A stretch of DNA of 13,497 nt from Blastocladiella britannica (lineage: Eukaryota > Blastocladiomycota > Blastocladiomycetes > Blastocladiales > Blastocladiaceae). The stretch covers positions 1-13,497 of the forward strand of contig MU625036.1 of NCBI GenBank assembly GCA_025349905.2, written 5' to 3'. The translations under genes were made by a program, and so were the position numbers. Of this stretch, positions 1 to 9,223 are shown one piece after another. Positions within the stretch are counted from its first letter, which is position 1, and each line of letters opens with the position of its first letter. Under the pieces are notes generated by a model. The model searched no databases and was not told the DNA's origin. It worked only from the letters and a program-made list of their open reading frames with translations.

Positions 1-43
1 AACTCTGTTTAGTGCGCAGCCGTGATAACGTAAATTCATCGCC

Positions 44-3000
44 CTACCCAGAAGCACTGGCACGAGCAGCCGACTTGGCCGCCGCCTTCTTTTCCTGCTT
101 CTTGTTCCCGCCGCTGGCCGAGATGTGGTACTTTTTCACCGCTGACTTGGCCACCGCGTCGTACCGGTGCGCGAGAACCCGACCGATCCGGCCGTGGTAC
201 ATGAGATCGGCCGGAAGGCGTTCCCGGGGCTCCTCCCACCACTCGACCAGGGTTGTCGACGGCATCGGCATCAGCGCCGCCAGTTCCTCGCGGAGATCGT
301 CCATGGTAGTCACCGCCGTGGCCACGATCGCCGTCGCTGCTGGCGACTCGACCACCGCAGACCGGTGCCGGGTCAGGACCGTAACCAGGGCCGCCGTGTC
401 CTCGTCTAGGACTCGTTCCCAATCAATCTCGACGTACACGCGGTCTTTCGCCCATAGGACCGACCGGTACCACTCGACCGCGACTGCACAAACGTACGCT
501 AGGGCCAAAGCGCGCGGGAGACCAGGCACCACCATTTCGGCCAGTGCCTCGAGCGCCGCATCCAGACTGGCGGGGATGCCTGCGGCCACAGCACTGGCAG
601 CGCTCGCGACAGGCATGTAGAGCGTCGTCCACGGCAACTCCTCGACCACCCGCCTTGCGACGGTCTCGGCCATGTCCGCCATGGGCCCGTGTCGGGGCAA
701 GCGTCCAGCCAAGTTCATCCACACGAACCTGGGCAGCAAGTCGCGCGCATTGCATTTCCTGGCCACGCTGGCCACCACAGACGGCCACTGGTCGGCAACG
801 TACACCAGCGAGTTGAGCCGGTACACGGCGTTAGCAACCCCATCGTACTCGTCCATGGACGATTGCACCCGTTTCATGTAGTGCAGGACGCCGAGGTGCA
901 GGTCGGTGATCAGTTGCGGAATCAGCGAGTACGGCAGCCGGGAAATGGGCATCGAGAACAGCATCGAGACGATCCCGTTAGCAAACTGGAGCACCGTTAC
1001 TGCCGATTCAGAGTGGAACGACTGGTCGCTGGCCGGGTCGGTGAACGGGTCGGCGGTGATGGCCCGGTCAACGATGGTGGTAAAGGGCACGCGCTGTCCG
1101 CTGAGCCAGGCGCGGGTGGTTGGCAAGAATGCAGTGCATAGTTCGAGGTCGCACTAATAAGGAAATGGTTTGTAAGTACTGCGTCCATAATACCAAAATA
1201 GAAAAAGCGCACCTCCAGACCAGGTACCATGGCATCGCGGGCAGATTGCATGACTCCCTCCAGCTCCACCAGGACGCGCATCAGCTCGACGATATGTGCG
1301 CCCATCTCTGGCCGCGTTTTTGCAATGTGACGATCCACCACCTCGACCCGCGTCATTTCCAGCGTCTGCGCAACCGTCGCCTCCCACATATCGCGGCCCG
1401 GAATCGCGTGCTTGAGATTGGGCCAAATGCACTCGGCGTCGACTTTCACGCCGGCCATGACCACACGCAGGAACCCTGCCAGGCGGTCCGGCGAAGAGGG
1501 CGAATTAGATAAGGAGGTTGCAGTCGTGTCGTCACTGCCGCGGTGCTGCTGCTGCCGTGGCGGTGGCGATGACGATGATGACAAAGGTGGGACTGGTTGT
1601 AGCAATTCGCGGTTCGCCTTGGCGAGTGCGCGGCGCTTGGACGCAGCGATGGCATCGCGCACCATATCGCGGGTCCTGCCACCCAAAATCGGCTCGATGG
1701 GTGACCCAGCGCTTGAGAGCGTGCGTTTCCGGGTCGGCGACGAATTGATGTCCGATGGGGACAATGGCCTGTTGCTGCCGAGCACTGCGTCCAGGCCCGC
1801 CGACGCCGACTCGATGGCCGCACAAAGAAGCGGCAGCTGCGCAATGCGCTCGGCCGGCCACGCGTGCACGCTGGTGAGCGATGTAATCAAGTGCACGCGC
1901 ACGTCGCGCCACAGGTCGCGTGCGGTGGCCGCGAGCGACGGCGCGGTGGCCGGGTCCGGGTTGGACCGGCGCGTACGTTCCATGAGCCGCATGACTGCCT
2001 CGAGCGCGCCGTGGTGCCCGGCCTTCAAGTACACCCATCCATAAATGGCGCGAGCCAGGGCCAGGTCCGCCAGCGCCACGGCCGCCGATGCGGTGGCCAG
2101 TGTTGGGTCGAGTAACAGCAACGGCCGCAAGTGCGCAAGCACGTCGCCCGCACACGGCACCAGCTGCGCGTACGTCGACGCAGCATCCGGGTCGGGTTCC
2201 AAGCACGCAGCAACCGTCCGAATGTAGAGCCAGGTGCGTGACAGTGTACCCGGCGCCGATACCACAGGAAGGGATGCGAGAGCCGCGCGCGCCGCTGGCC
2301 AGTCGCGGCGGTCCACGGCGCTGGCAAGCCACGGCCACGCGTCGGGCGGGCGGGCGCTGCCCTCGGGAAGCGACATGCGCACCGTGTATGTCAGCATCCG
2401 TTGCTGACGGACGGTCCATGCCTCCACCGCAGCGTCGTCGTCAATGATTCCGAGCAGACAGCACACGTCTTGTCGGTTTTCGAGCAACGTGAGTCGGAAC
2501 GTTTCCAGCGTCGACGACTGCGAACCCGGCTGTTGCGTTTTCTGCGGTACTGCCGCTGCTGCCGCGTTGTCAGGGTGATATTTGGCGACCAGCGTGAGAA
2601 TATTAGCGTGTCGTTTCGCCGAAACGCCCAAATCCGGCCTGACCGCGCGCGCCAGGCCGTCCATGATAATGGGAGGCGCGCCACGGAGACTCCATGCCAC
2701 CGCCTCGTGCACTGATTCGCTAAAGTCGGCGAGGTACGGCGACGGAAGTGCGCCGTAGCCCGGGTTGAATCGCCAGTCGTCGCCATTCCCGACCGACTGC
2801 ATTGCCGCCGCCGCGCGTGACCAGTGCACAATGTATGCGTACCCCTCGGGCTCGGGAGCCGCGGGCGCAATCGCTTGCTGACCATTGTACGGAGACGTGT
2901 AGGTGGTTGGCGTGGGTGTGAGTGGCGACGGGGCCGTGAACGAGCTGTGGTTGGAGCTGGAGGTGGATAGCGACGGAAGTAGCAATACGGGCGGGGACAG

Positions 3001-4032
3001 TGCTGAATGTTGTCCTTGCTGCTGTAGTTGTTGTGGCACGGGTTGCTGTTGCGTGTCGGACGATCCCTGGCGAGACCGCCGCGGTGGGAGAACCGGAGGC
3101 ACAACCGTTCCAGCAGCGCCGGTAGCAACAACAAAAGGTGCAGTTGGTGGCGGCGGAGGCAGTGGCCGTTTTCTCGACGCAGTGGACGCAGGGGATGCCG
3201 TCACCAAGGGCTGTGCCATGGCCATCATGACCGACGACTCGCGATGGCGATGCGCGTACTCTGGCGCATTGCTTTTCGTCCTGCTGATGACCTGCTCGGC
3301 TGGTTGCGGCGACAAAGTTGCTGGTGTGGTGGTCGGCGGTTGATCAGGTTTAGGTGATGTTGTTGGCGACGATGACAGCACCACCAGCTCGGGATCCAAG
3401 TGCACGGGTGCCGACGCTGATCGAGCGCGTTTCATCGCCATGCCGTCTGGTGTCGTTGGGGATGATACTGCACCATCGCGACGAGCGGCAAGTGGGACGA
3501 CAACTAGACCCACCATTGCCGTTGCCTGCACCATCGACTGCTCTGATTGCTCCAGGTAAGCTGTCGTCCATTCAAGAGGAATCACCAATAACGGAGCCGT
3601 CTCGTTCCCGGGCAGTGGTGGCGATCGCAGTCGGCCCAGGCAATACGATACATCCACATTTTCCCACAGCACCGATTCCAATCCGCCCGAGGTGCCAGGT
3701 GGGAGTTGCATCGTTTTATCGACCAGTGCTCGCTCGAAAATAAATTGCAAAAGCAGCGCTCGATCCGATTGCAAAGTACCGCCTCCCGGTGTCGTTGTCG
3801 TTGATCCCGAAGCCATAGGATCAGTCGTTTCGGAATGTCGGCCATGCGCATGGGCCATACGACTAACAAAATATTCTTCGTGAGATCATTCTGAAGGAAG
3901 GGAAAGTATGAGGTACCTCAATTTCCCCTGCGCTGACCGAGAAATCCTACGGTTGGCTTCCTTGGCGCGCTCGGCGACTCCGTTCAGAGATACTAGCACG
4001 CTGTGGGCCGGTGCGGCTTGGATCGGTGGCAT
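44..4032 (-). CDS. UNC-13-like (MUN/MHD region) protein, three exons
   Basis: Exons on the minus strand are 4032-3917, 3862-1213 and 1153-44, giving 1291 aa with a TAG stop at 46-44. I chose the ATG at 4032 because it follows an A-rich leader with A at -3, and its exon joins in frame through a 54-nt intron. The N-terminal part has a structured stretch (about 69-165), then a Ser/Pro/Thr/Gln-rich segment (about 194-370), a helical segment (about 380-760) and a second Ser/Pro tract (about 790-832). Residues about 833-1200 resemble the MUN region of UNC-13 proteins: ELMRVLVELEGVMQSA runs across the exon join into FTTIVDRAITADPF (946-959) and then HSESAVTVLQF (from 969), the usual order before and within MHD1. 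Known relatives prime vesicles for SNARE fusion (fission yeast Ync13) or act in glucose signalling (Git1). I see no C2 domain. The tail is Lys/Ala-rich. The gene is certain; the family call is an inference from pattern, about even odds. Confidence 0.6.
1154..1212 (-). other. intron 2 of the UNC-13-like gene
   Basis: This is a 59-nt phase-0 intron with donor GTGCGC at 1212 and acceptor TTATTAG ending at 1154. A CTTAC sequence sits shortly before the acceptor as a possible branch point. Its length is not a multiple of three, so retention breaks the frame. Removal joins ...VPGLE to CDLELCTAFLP, matching the helix order expected just before MHD1. Confidence 0.88.
3863..3916 (-). other. intron 1 of the UNC-13-like gene
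   Basis: This is a 54-nt phase-2 intron with donor GTACCT at 3916 and acceptor TTGTTAG ending at 3863. It holds a CTCAC branch-like motif and a pyrimidine-rich stretch. It joins AG of exon 1 to T of exon 2, making Ser39, and runs in frame into the ATG at 3858. Without splicing, the upstream ORF stops at the TGA at 3888-3886. Confidence 0.75.
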
Positions 4033-4176
4033 TGTTCTATAATGAATTTTTTTTGATTTGATTTGTGAAGACTTTTGACAGCTTTCCCAGGAGCGACCGG
4101 TCACGGGAACGCAAGAATTTTTGATGCGGCCCGAATTCTGTAATATTCGAGGTACTTCACACTCAATATTACAAAA
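4033..4176. promoter_or_regulatory. divergent promoter, UNC-13-like / AATF
   Basis: Only 144 bp separate the two start codons, so both genes must share control sequence or overlap their promoters. The stretch contains AT-rich tracts (a T-run near 4045-4053) and an A-rich leader ending CAAAA before the AATF ATG. An imperfect copy (CGAGGTACTTCA, 4148-4159) of the 12-bp palindrome at 3909-3920 also lies here. I see no other gene. Confidence 0.6.
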
Positions 4177-6159
4177 ATGAAATCAAAGAGCAAGGCCTCG
4201 TCCCTGGCCGCCACGCTTGCAGCCCTCAACTCCCCGCGCCCGACCGACGACGACCCCGAGTCGCTTGAATGGCGGGACAGCAACATGACTAACGGCAGCG
4301 ATGCCGATGACGACAATGACAAGGACGAGCGCGACCGATCGCATTACCTGGACATGGGCAAATCGACGCTGCGTGCCCAGGTGGACTCGCACCTGTTGGA
4401 AGGCCCGCGGTACCAGGGCAAGCGCGTGTCCCGTAAAGACCTCGAGGCCGCATGGAGTGACAGCGATGAGGAGAATGCCGCTGATTCTGACGACTCCGAC
4501 AATGCCGAGGATGCCATGGACGTGGACGACTCGGACGTCCAAAGCGATGATCGTGAGGGACTTGGGTTCAAGTGGGGCGCGGCCGCTGACTCGGACGACG
4601 ATGCAGATGCCCGTGGATCCGACTGGGAGCCCGAGTCCTTTGGCGACGCACAGGAGAGCGATGATGCCGAGGAGGCAAGCGGTTCCGAGGAGGAGGAAAA
4701 TGGTCGCGACGGCAACTCGAGTGACGAAGGCGACGCATTGACGCGCAAGATCCTCGCGGCCGCCGCCAACGACGCCGATCCGGCCACCACCGACTCGGAA
4801 AAGGGGCAGCACATTCGCGCTCAGATGGTACTAAATTTCGCCACAAGTATAGGGACAAGTCACTGACCATGGAAAATAAAAAAAAGGCCATCACGGACGC
4901 GCTCCTGGACCTCCGCATTCGTCTCCAAAAAGCGGTTGCCGCCGCCAACATGGCGCCAAATCCGACCGAGATTCCCGATTTCGTTGCCGCTTCGACCGAC
5001 GGCGCGGTTGCCCGCGAACTGGCCGCCACGCAAGCCGCGCTGGCGTCGCTTGCTTACGATTTGGCCACCGTGCATCGCACCATGGCCGACACGCACCCGG
5101 CGCTCTCTGAGGTGGTGATCGCGACGGTTCCCGAGCTCGGTCGTCGCAAGCGTGCCCGGCCAGCAGACTTGCACGACGCTGATACGCTCTCGGAGCTGTG
5201 GGCGGACGAGCGCGAGTTCAGTGCTCGGTACGCTTGATTTACTTTCTTGGTCATCAATTCTGAGACACACTGACCCATGTGTACTTAGGACAAAGCCCTG
5301 GCGCATGGACGCGCTTGATAAGTGGCACGACAAGGTCAATGCCACCGCGGGCCTGCAGCTCAATGCTGCCAAAAAGTTCAAGGCCATCAATGCCAGTTTC
5401 ACCACCCAGGTGGCGTCGCTCATGTCGGACCGCGACCGCTTGCTTTCGCGCACGCGTCTCAAGCGCTTCAACGAGCCGATTCTGTCGCTGGTTGTGGCAG
5501 AGGGCGATGTGGAAGCAACAACAGCAGGTGAAACGCAGTCGGGCCGCGAAAAGGAGCTGGTGGACGAGTACGACGAGGCGGCCGAGCATCGTGGGTCCGC
5601 GCGCACGCTGCGCAACTCGTCGTACGACTACATTTACGACGACTCGGATTTCTACGCGTCGCAGCTCAAGGACCTGATTGACCGCAAGCTCGCAGACGCG
5701 CCGGCAGCGCAGGCCGCGCACCATGCGGCGCTGCGTGCGTCGCGAATCAAGCGCAAGGTGGACACGCGCGCGTCGAAGGGTCGCGCACTTCGGTTCCACG
5801 TACACGACAAGATCGCTAATTACATGGCCGCGTCGCCGATTGTGCCGCAGTATGCGCCCGCAAATGTGCCTGGGTCGGCGATTGTCGGCGGCGGTGGCGG
5901 CGCCGTGTCCAACGTGGACGACGACGCGGCGGCCTCGGTTTCGGGCGGCGGCCAAGGCGCAAGCGACGGCGGTCGTGTCGCTTCCAAGGTGGTTCCGTGG
6001 ACCGATTCGATGAAAGACGAGCTGTTTGGGTCGCTGTTTGGAGTACAAGACGATCGTTCCAAGGCGGAGGCCGAGGCGCGGACTCGTTCTGCGGCAGCGG
6101 AACTCCAGCATCAGCAGGGCCTGGCTGCGAACGCAGGCGCACTGCGTTTGTTTGGCTGA
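4177..6159 (+). CDS. BFR2: AATF/Bfr2-type ribosome biogenesis factor, three exons
   Basis: Exons are 4177-4827, 4887-5227 and 5289-6159, giving 620 aa. In other eukaryotes AATF (Che-1) / yeast Bfr2 acts in the nucleolus in early small-subunit rRNA processing. The family hallmarks are in order. GKSTLRAQ (61-68) is followed by GPRYQGKRVSR (76-86). A long Asp/Glu/Ser acidic region covers about 93-190. The helical AATF domain includes LLDLRIRLQKAV, and LDKWHDKV opens exon 3's conserved part. The C-terminal TRAUB domain has DSDFY (449-453), KVDTRASKGR (487-496) and ELFGSLFG (575-582). A Gly/Ala/Ser-rich insert lies between the last two motifs. The start has A at -3 and follows an A-rich leader. 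Length fits the family. The gene is transcribed away from the UNC-13-like gene. Confidence 0.95.
4828..4886 (+). other. intron 1 of AATF
   Basis: This is a 59-nt phase-0 intron with donor GTACTA, CTGAC branch-like motif at 4863-4867, and an acceptor at the end of an A-run (AAAAAG). Splicing joins HIRAQM to AITDALLDLRIR, which restores the AATF-domain helix. Retention stops at the TGA at 4864-4866. Confidence 0.85.
5228..5288 (+). other. intron 2 of AATF
   Basis: This is a 61-nt phase-2 intron with donor GTACGC, CTGAC at 5270-5274 and acceptor CTTAG. It rebuilds an Arg codon (CG + G) and joins EREFSAR to TKPWRMDALDKWHDK. That is the expected family order, in which a short basic/aromatic run precedes the KWHDK motif. 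Confidence 0.92.
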
Positions 6160-6508
6160 TTTTGATCACTTATCTTTTGTCTAATAACAATGCATGTGAA
6201 CGCACGACCCCGATTTTCGGTTAACTGCGTGTGCTTGCTCTGGTCTCTTTTTTTTCCGCGTTCTCACTTCCATACTTCCAAGGCCTTCTTTTTTTTTTGG
6301 GCAAAACGCTCTTTTGGCATTCTCGCCTTGCAATTCCCAGGAGGACCCTGCTCATTTGGTTCCAGATATAAATACGCGGTTGATCCCATTCCGTTTGTCT
6401 CTTTCACTCACTCTCCCTACTACCAAACCATTTTTTTGTTAACCCATTCATATTCCACTCCAAAACATCAAAGTCACAGCAATTCAAACAGCAAAATCAA
6501 ACAGTCAA
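6160..6508 (+). promoter_or_regulatory. promoter and 5' leader with TATA box
   Basis: This 349-bp gap holds the 3' end of AATF and the promoter of the next gene. It has T-runs at 6248-6255 and 6289-6298 and a clear TATA box, ATATAAATA, at 6366-6374, about 135 bp before the ATG. A CT-rich then CA-rich leader without upstream ATG leads to the start codon, which is a typical fungal core-promoter layout. No coding sequence is apparent. Confidence 0.7.
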
Positions 6509-9108
6509 ATGAGTTCATTCTTCGACCTCCTCCCTCAACCGATACCAACCACGTTTCCCCCGACCGGATTACCGTCGTCCTCGTTGTCGTCCACATCGTC
6601 GTCAGCAACAGCAACAGCAACAGCAGCAGCAGTTGTAACAGCTACGCCAGCGATGTCGATCCCGCCGTTTTTACCCACTCCATGGGAATCACCGGCGTCC
6701 ACTTTTCCAGTGCCTCCCATGCCAGTTGTGGCGGGTGGTGATCACTCGTCGCCATTTGTACTTGGGCGCCATACTCCACAACTATCCCAGCAACAACACG
6801 CTCAACTGCATTCTCAGCCATCTCAACAGCAGCAACAACAACCTCAACCACAACTGCAACAACAACCGCAGCAACAGCCGTTGACGGCCGCGATTCGACT
6901 GCTCCGCGCAATTGGCATACACTTGGATCCGCGCAATCCGGTGCGCCAGGCGCTCGCGTCGGTGCTAGGTCTCATGGAAACTGCCGACACGCATCGCCGG
7001 TGGGATGCGTCCATGATTGCGTCGCTGCAATCGCAGCTGGCGGCCGTGCAGCAGCAAGCGTTTACGGCTCAAGTGCAGCTCCAGCAACAGCAAGAGGATC
7101 GACAACAACAACTCTCGGTGGGCAGCACCTCGCTGCGATCGTTTCCCGAGGGCACCATATCTCCGACCGTGCTGCACACTGCGAACAGCGGCCACCATCA
7201 ACGCCACCGGCTCTTCAACCGCGGCTTTGTGACCGACCCGACGTTTCTTCCCATCGCCACCGACCCGGACATGTCCATGTTGCAGGTGCCGTCGCTACCA
7301 CCGCCGCAGCCGGCCGTCATTTCGTCGGCGCCTCTTGATCAGCATCAGTCGTCGTCGTCGTCTTCGTACTTGCTGGCTCCTTCGTTCCCATTCTTTGACG
7401 AGATCATGGCCCAGCAGCAGCAGCAGCAGCAGGTGACTCGGCCCATTAGCCCGATCCGAGTCCCGTCTCAGGTACCTACTTTTTTAGTATTTTTGATTCG
7501 ACTCACAAGACGGTTGGCTGACCCTTATCGACATGACAAAAACGACAGCAGACACTGTTGTTCCAATTATCATCGAGCCCCGAGCCCGAAGGCACCGCCA
7601 GCGCCGGTAACAATAACGTGCACAAGCGGTCGTTGGGCCCGCTCACATTTGACGAGGTGGGGCCGCACTTCAACAACCCTACCAAGCGGCGCCGGTCGGT
7701 TCTGGAGACCACTCCGTCCGGTATGGCTGCTTCACGGCCATCAAGTACAAGGGAGGCGACTCCGGTCTTGCCTGTCCATGGACCATCATCCTCGACTGGT
7801 GCAACCACTGGGACAGCTGGGCACCCGCACCCGCACCCGCACCGTGGAGGCGTCTCAGCTCCCGTGGACGCCAAGCACGCGATGCAGCAGCACCCAACGC
7901 CGGCCGGGATCGTGCTCACCAACACCGGCGCGAGCGTGCGGTACCTGCACCCGTCGCTGGCAGCGGCACCCGATGCGCGCAAGGACATGCGGATGATGCT
8001 GGCGGCGATCCCGCACGCGCAACAACAATCATCTGCCTCCGCTGGTCCCACGGCATCCGCCATGGGCGTGTCGGTCTCACACCCGCAGTCAGCGACCGCG
8101 CGCGCCGAGCCATGGTGCGTCAAGGTGCTGGTAGCGGCCAGTGGCCGGCAAATGAGCGTGACCAAGGTGCGCGAAGCGATTGCGGCCATGCGTGCTACTT
8201 CCGCATCCTCTGCGGACGCGCTGCCCATGCCCCCTGTCAGTGACCCGGCAGCCGGTGGCGCATCATCGCCAGCAACAACAACCTCGTCCAAGAACTTGCC
8301 GTTCACCGACGACGCGGTGAGACAGGCTTTGCAGCGCATGGTGCGCGAGTGGCCCGCGGTGGTGCTCGAGTCCGAGTGCTCGGATGCCGAGTTGCGCGCT
8401 CGCGCGTCGCGGATCCTGGGCCCGCATCGCGCCGTCGGCAAACTGATGCGCGTCGGACGCATCACGCGGACGGGCGACAAGTGGCGGCCGCCGGTGCTGT
8501 ACGGGTGGCACACGTGGTGGGGCGAGCGCGTCAGTGACGAGGACGCGGCGGCGGCGGCGGCAGCGGCTTCTGCCGCAGCTGCGGCTGGAACTCCTTCTCC
8601 TGTGGTTCACCTTGGTCATCATCGGACTCCGTCCACGTCCGTGTCGACGACTTCAACCATGGCCGTCAAGGGCAGCAGTGGCGGCGGTGGGAGCGCCAGT
8701 CACCAGCACAGCCGAAACAGCAGCACCTCCACCACCGTTGGCCCATCGACCATTGACTGGATGATGCCAACCCCGGACCTACCCGCCGCCGGCGCCCATC
8801 GGCAGCATCCGTCGCATCACGTTGTGGTGGTAGACGGCACGTCCGAGCACGACAACTCGTCCAACGACCATTCCCTCGAGAGTCATCTCCATCACCAACA
8901 ACAACAGCACTCAAACCATTCGGATCACGGTGGTGGTGTCTCTGGCACTGGCAACGCAGGCGGCAATGGTGGCGCGATTGACCTGATAACCAGCGCGGAC
9001 TTGATGTCCAACGCAGCGGCGGCAGCTGCCGACTCGGCCCTCTATATTCCCAGCATGATGATGTTCCCGTCATCGTCGTCAAGTTTTATTGGATTCCCTA
9101 CCATCTAA
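6509..9108 (+). CDS. unrecognised Gln/Ser/Ala-rich, probably nuclear protein
   Basis: Exons are 6509-7471 and 7552-9108, giving 839 aa. I do not recognise the family. Exon 1 has Ser/Thr/Ala runs, long Gln tracts (one of seven Gln at 302-308), and a helical segment with coiled-coil character (from RLLRAIGIHLDPRNPVRQAL to about residue 210). Exon 2 has a basic cluster TKRRR (365-369), which could be a nuclear localisation signal, and His-Pro repeats. Its only compact core spans about 506-650: WCVKVLVAAS, SVTKVREAIAAM, a Ser/Ala-rich linker, FTDDAVRQALQRMVREW (from 572), then LMRVGRITRTGDKWRPPVLY. Helix-helix-linker-helix followed by a strand pair would suit a winged helix, but that is a guess. 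A poly-Ala run follows the core, and the C-terminus is His/Ser/Asn-rich. The composition resembles transcriptional regulators. The start is the first ATG after the TATA box. Confidence 0.8.
6603..6634 (+). repeat. CAACAG/CAG microsatellite in coding sequence
   Basis: A run of CAGCAA and CAG units lies in exon 1 of the unrecognised gene. It is read out of the CAG frame, so it encodes alternating Thr-Ala and then Ala, not Gln. Confidence 0.8.
7412..7432 (+). repeat. (CAG)7 poly-Gln tract
   Basis: Seven uninterrupted CAG codons encode Gln302-Gln308 of the unrecognised protein. Pure CAG runs are prone to slippage, so length variation between strains is likely. Confidence 0.9.
7472..7551 (+). other. 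intron of the unrecognised gene, tandem CAGCAG acceptor
   Basis: This is a phase-0 intron with donor GTACCT after a CAG codon and CTGAC branch-like motif at 7518-7522. The acceptor is a CAGCAG tandem: using the second AG gives 80 nt, using the first (7548) gives 77 nt and adds one Gln. Both keep frame. Retention shifts into a different frame with a different C-terminus. Confidence 0.85.
7822..7842 (+). repeat. CACCCG hexamer repeat (His-Pro)
   Basis: Three CACCCG units followed by CAC encode alternating His-Pro in the unrecognised protein, upstream of its core. Confidence 0.85.
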
Positions 9109-9223
9109 ATCATTTCCCAAAAATGTAGCCATTCTCGTTTTTTCCCGCTGACATTCTTCGATTTTGACAGTCGGTGATTTCGTCTCGTGTCACTCTTCCT
9201 GTAATCTCGCGTAAAATATAAGA
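9109..9223 (+). promoter_or_regulatory. short intergenic: 3' end of one gene and DSS1 leader
   Basis: Only 115 bp lie between the stop codon and the DSS1 start. It must contain the upstream gene's 3' end and the DSS1 promoter. An A/T-rich AAAATATAAG sits directly against the ATG, more likely leader than TATA box. An intron-like tail (CTGAC at 9148-9152, ACAG ending 9170) is also present. Confidence 0.5.

Noticed and set aside
1..43. Sequence after the stop of the UNC-13-like gene
   Set aside because: It is too short to assign; only 3' flank, with no clear polyadenylation signal visible.
1412..2044. 210-codon plus-strand ORF inside the UNC-13-like gene
   Set aside because: Composition is that of a frame-shadow in GC-rich DNA; no promoter or splice structure supports it.
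3856..3858. ATG at 3858 as the start of the UNC-13-like protein
   Set aside because: It has C at -3 and lies just after an acceptor-like TTAG. The upstream exon joins in frame and has a stronger start context. It remains possible as an internal start.
5254..6111. 285-codon antisense ORF opposite AATF exon 3
   Set aside because: It is Arg/Val-rich, opposes the conserved TRAUB domain, and has no recognisable motif.
6190..6741. ORF starting at an ATG in the promoter of the unrecognised gene
   Set aside because: It runs through the T-runs and TATA box and overlaps the real exon in another frame; the first ATG after the leader at 6509 fits much better.
6780..6885. CAA/CAG-rich region considered as a tandem repeat or array
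   Set aside because: Units are irregular Gln codons in coding sequence with no spacers of constant length, so it is not a CRISPR or satellite.
7503..8513. 336-codon antisense ORF opposite the unrecognised gene
   Set aside because: It is Cys/Ala/Arg-rich with no domain pattern and mirrors a GC-rich coding frame; it lacks an ATG-type leader. It is a shadow.
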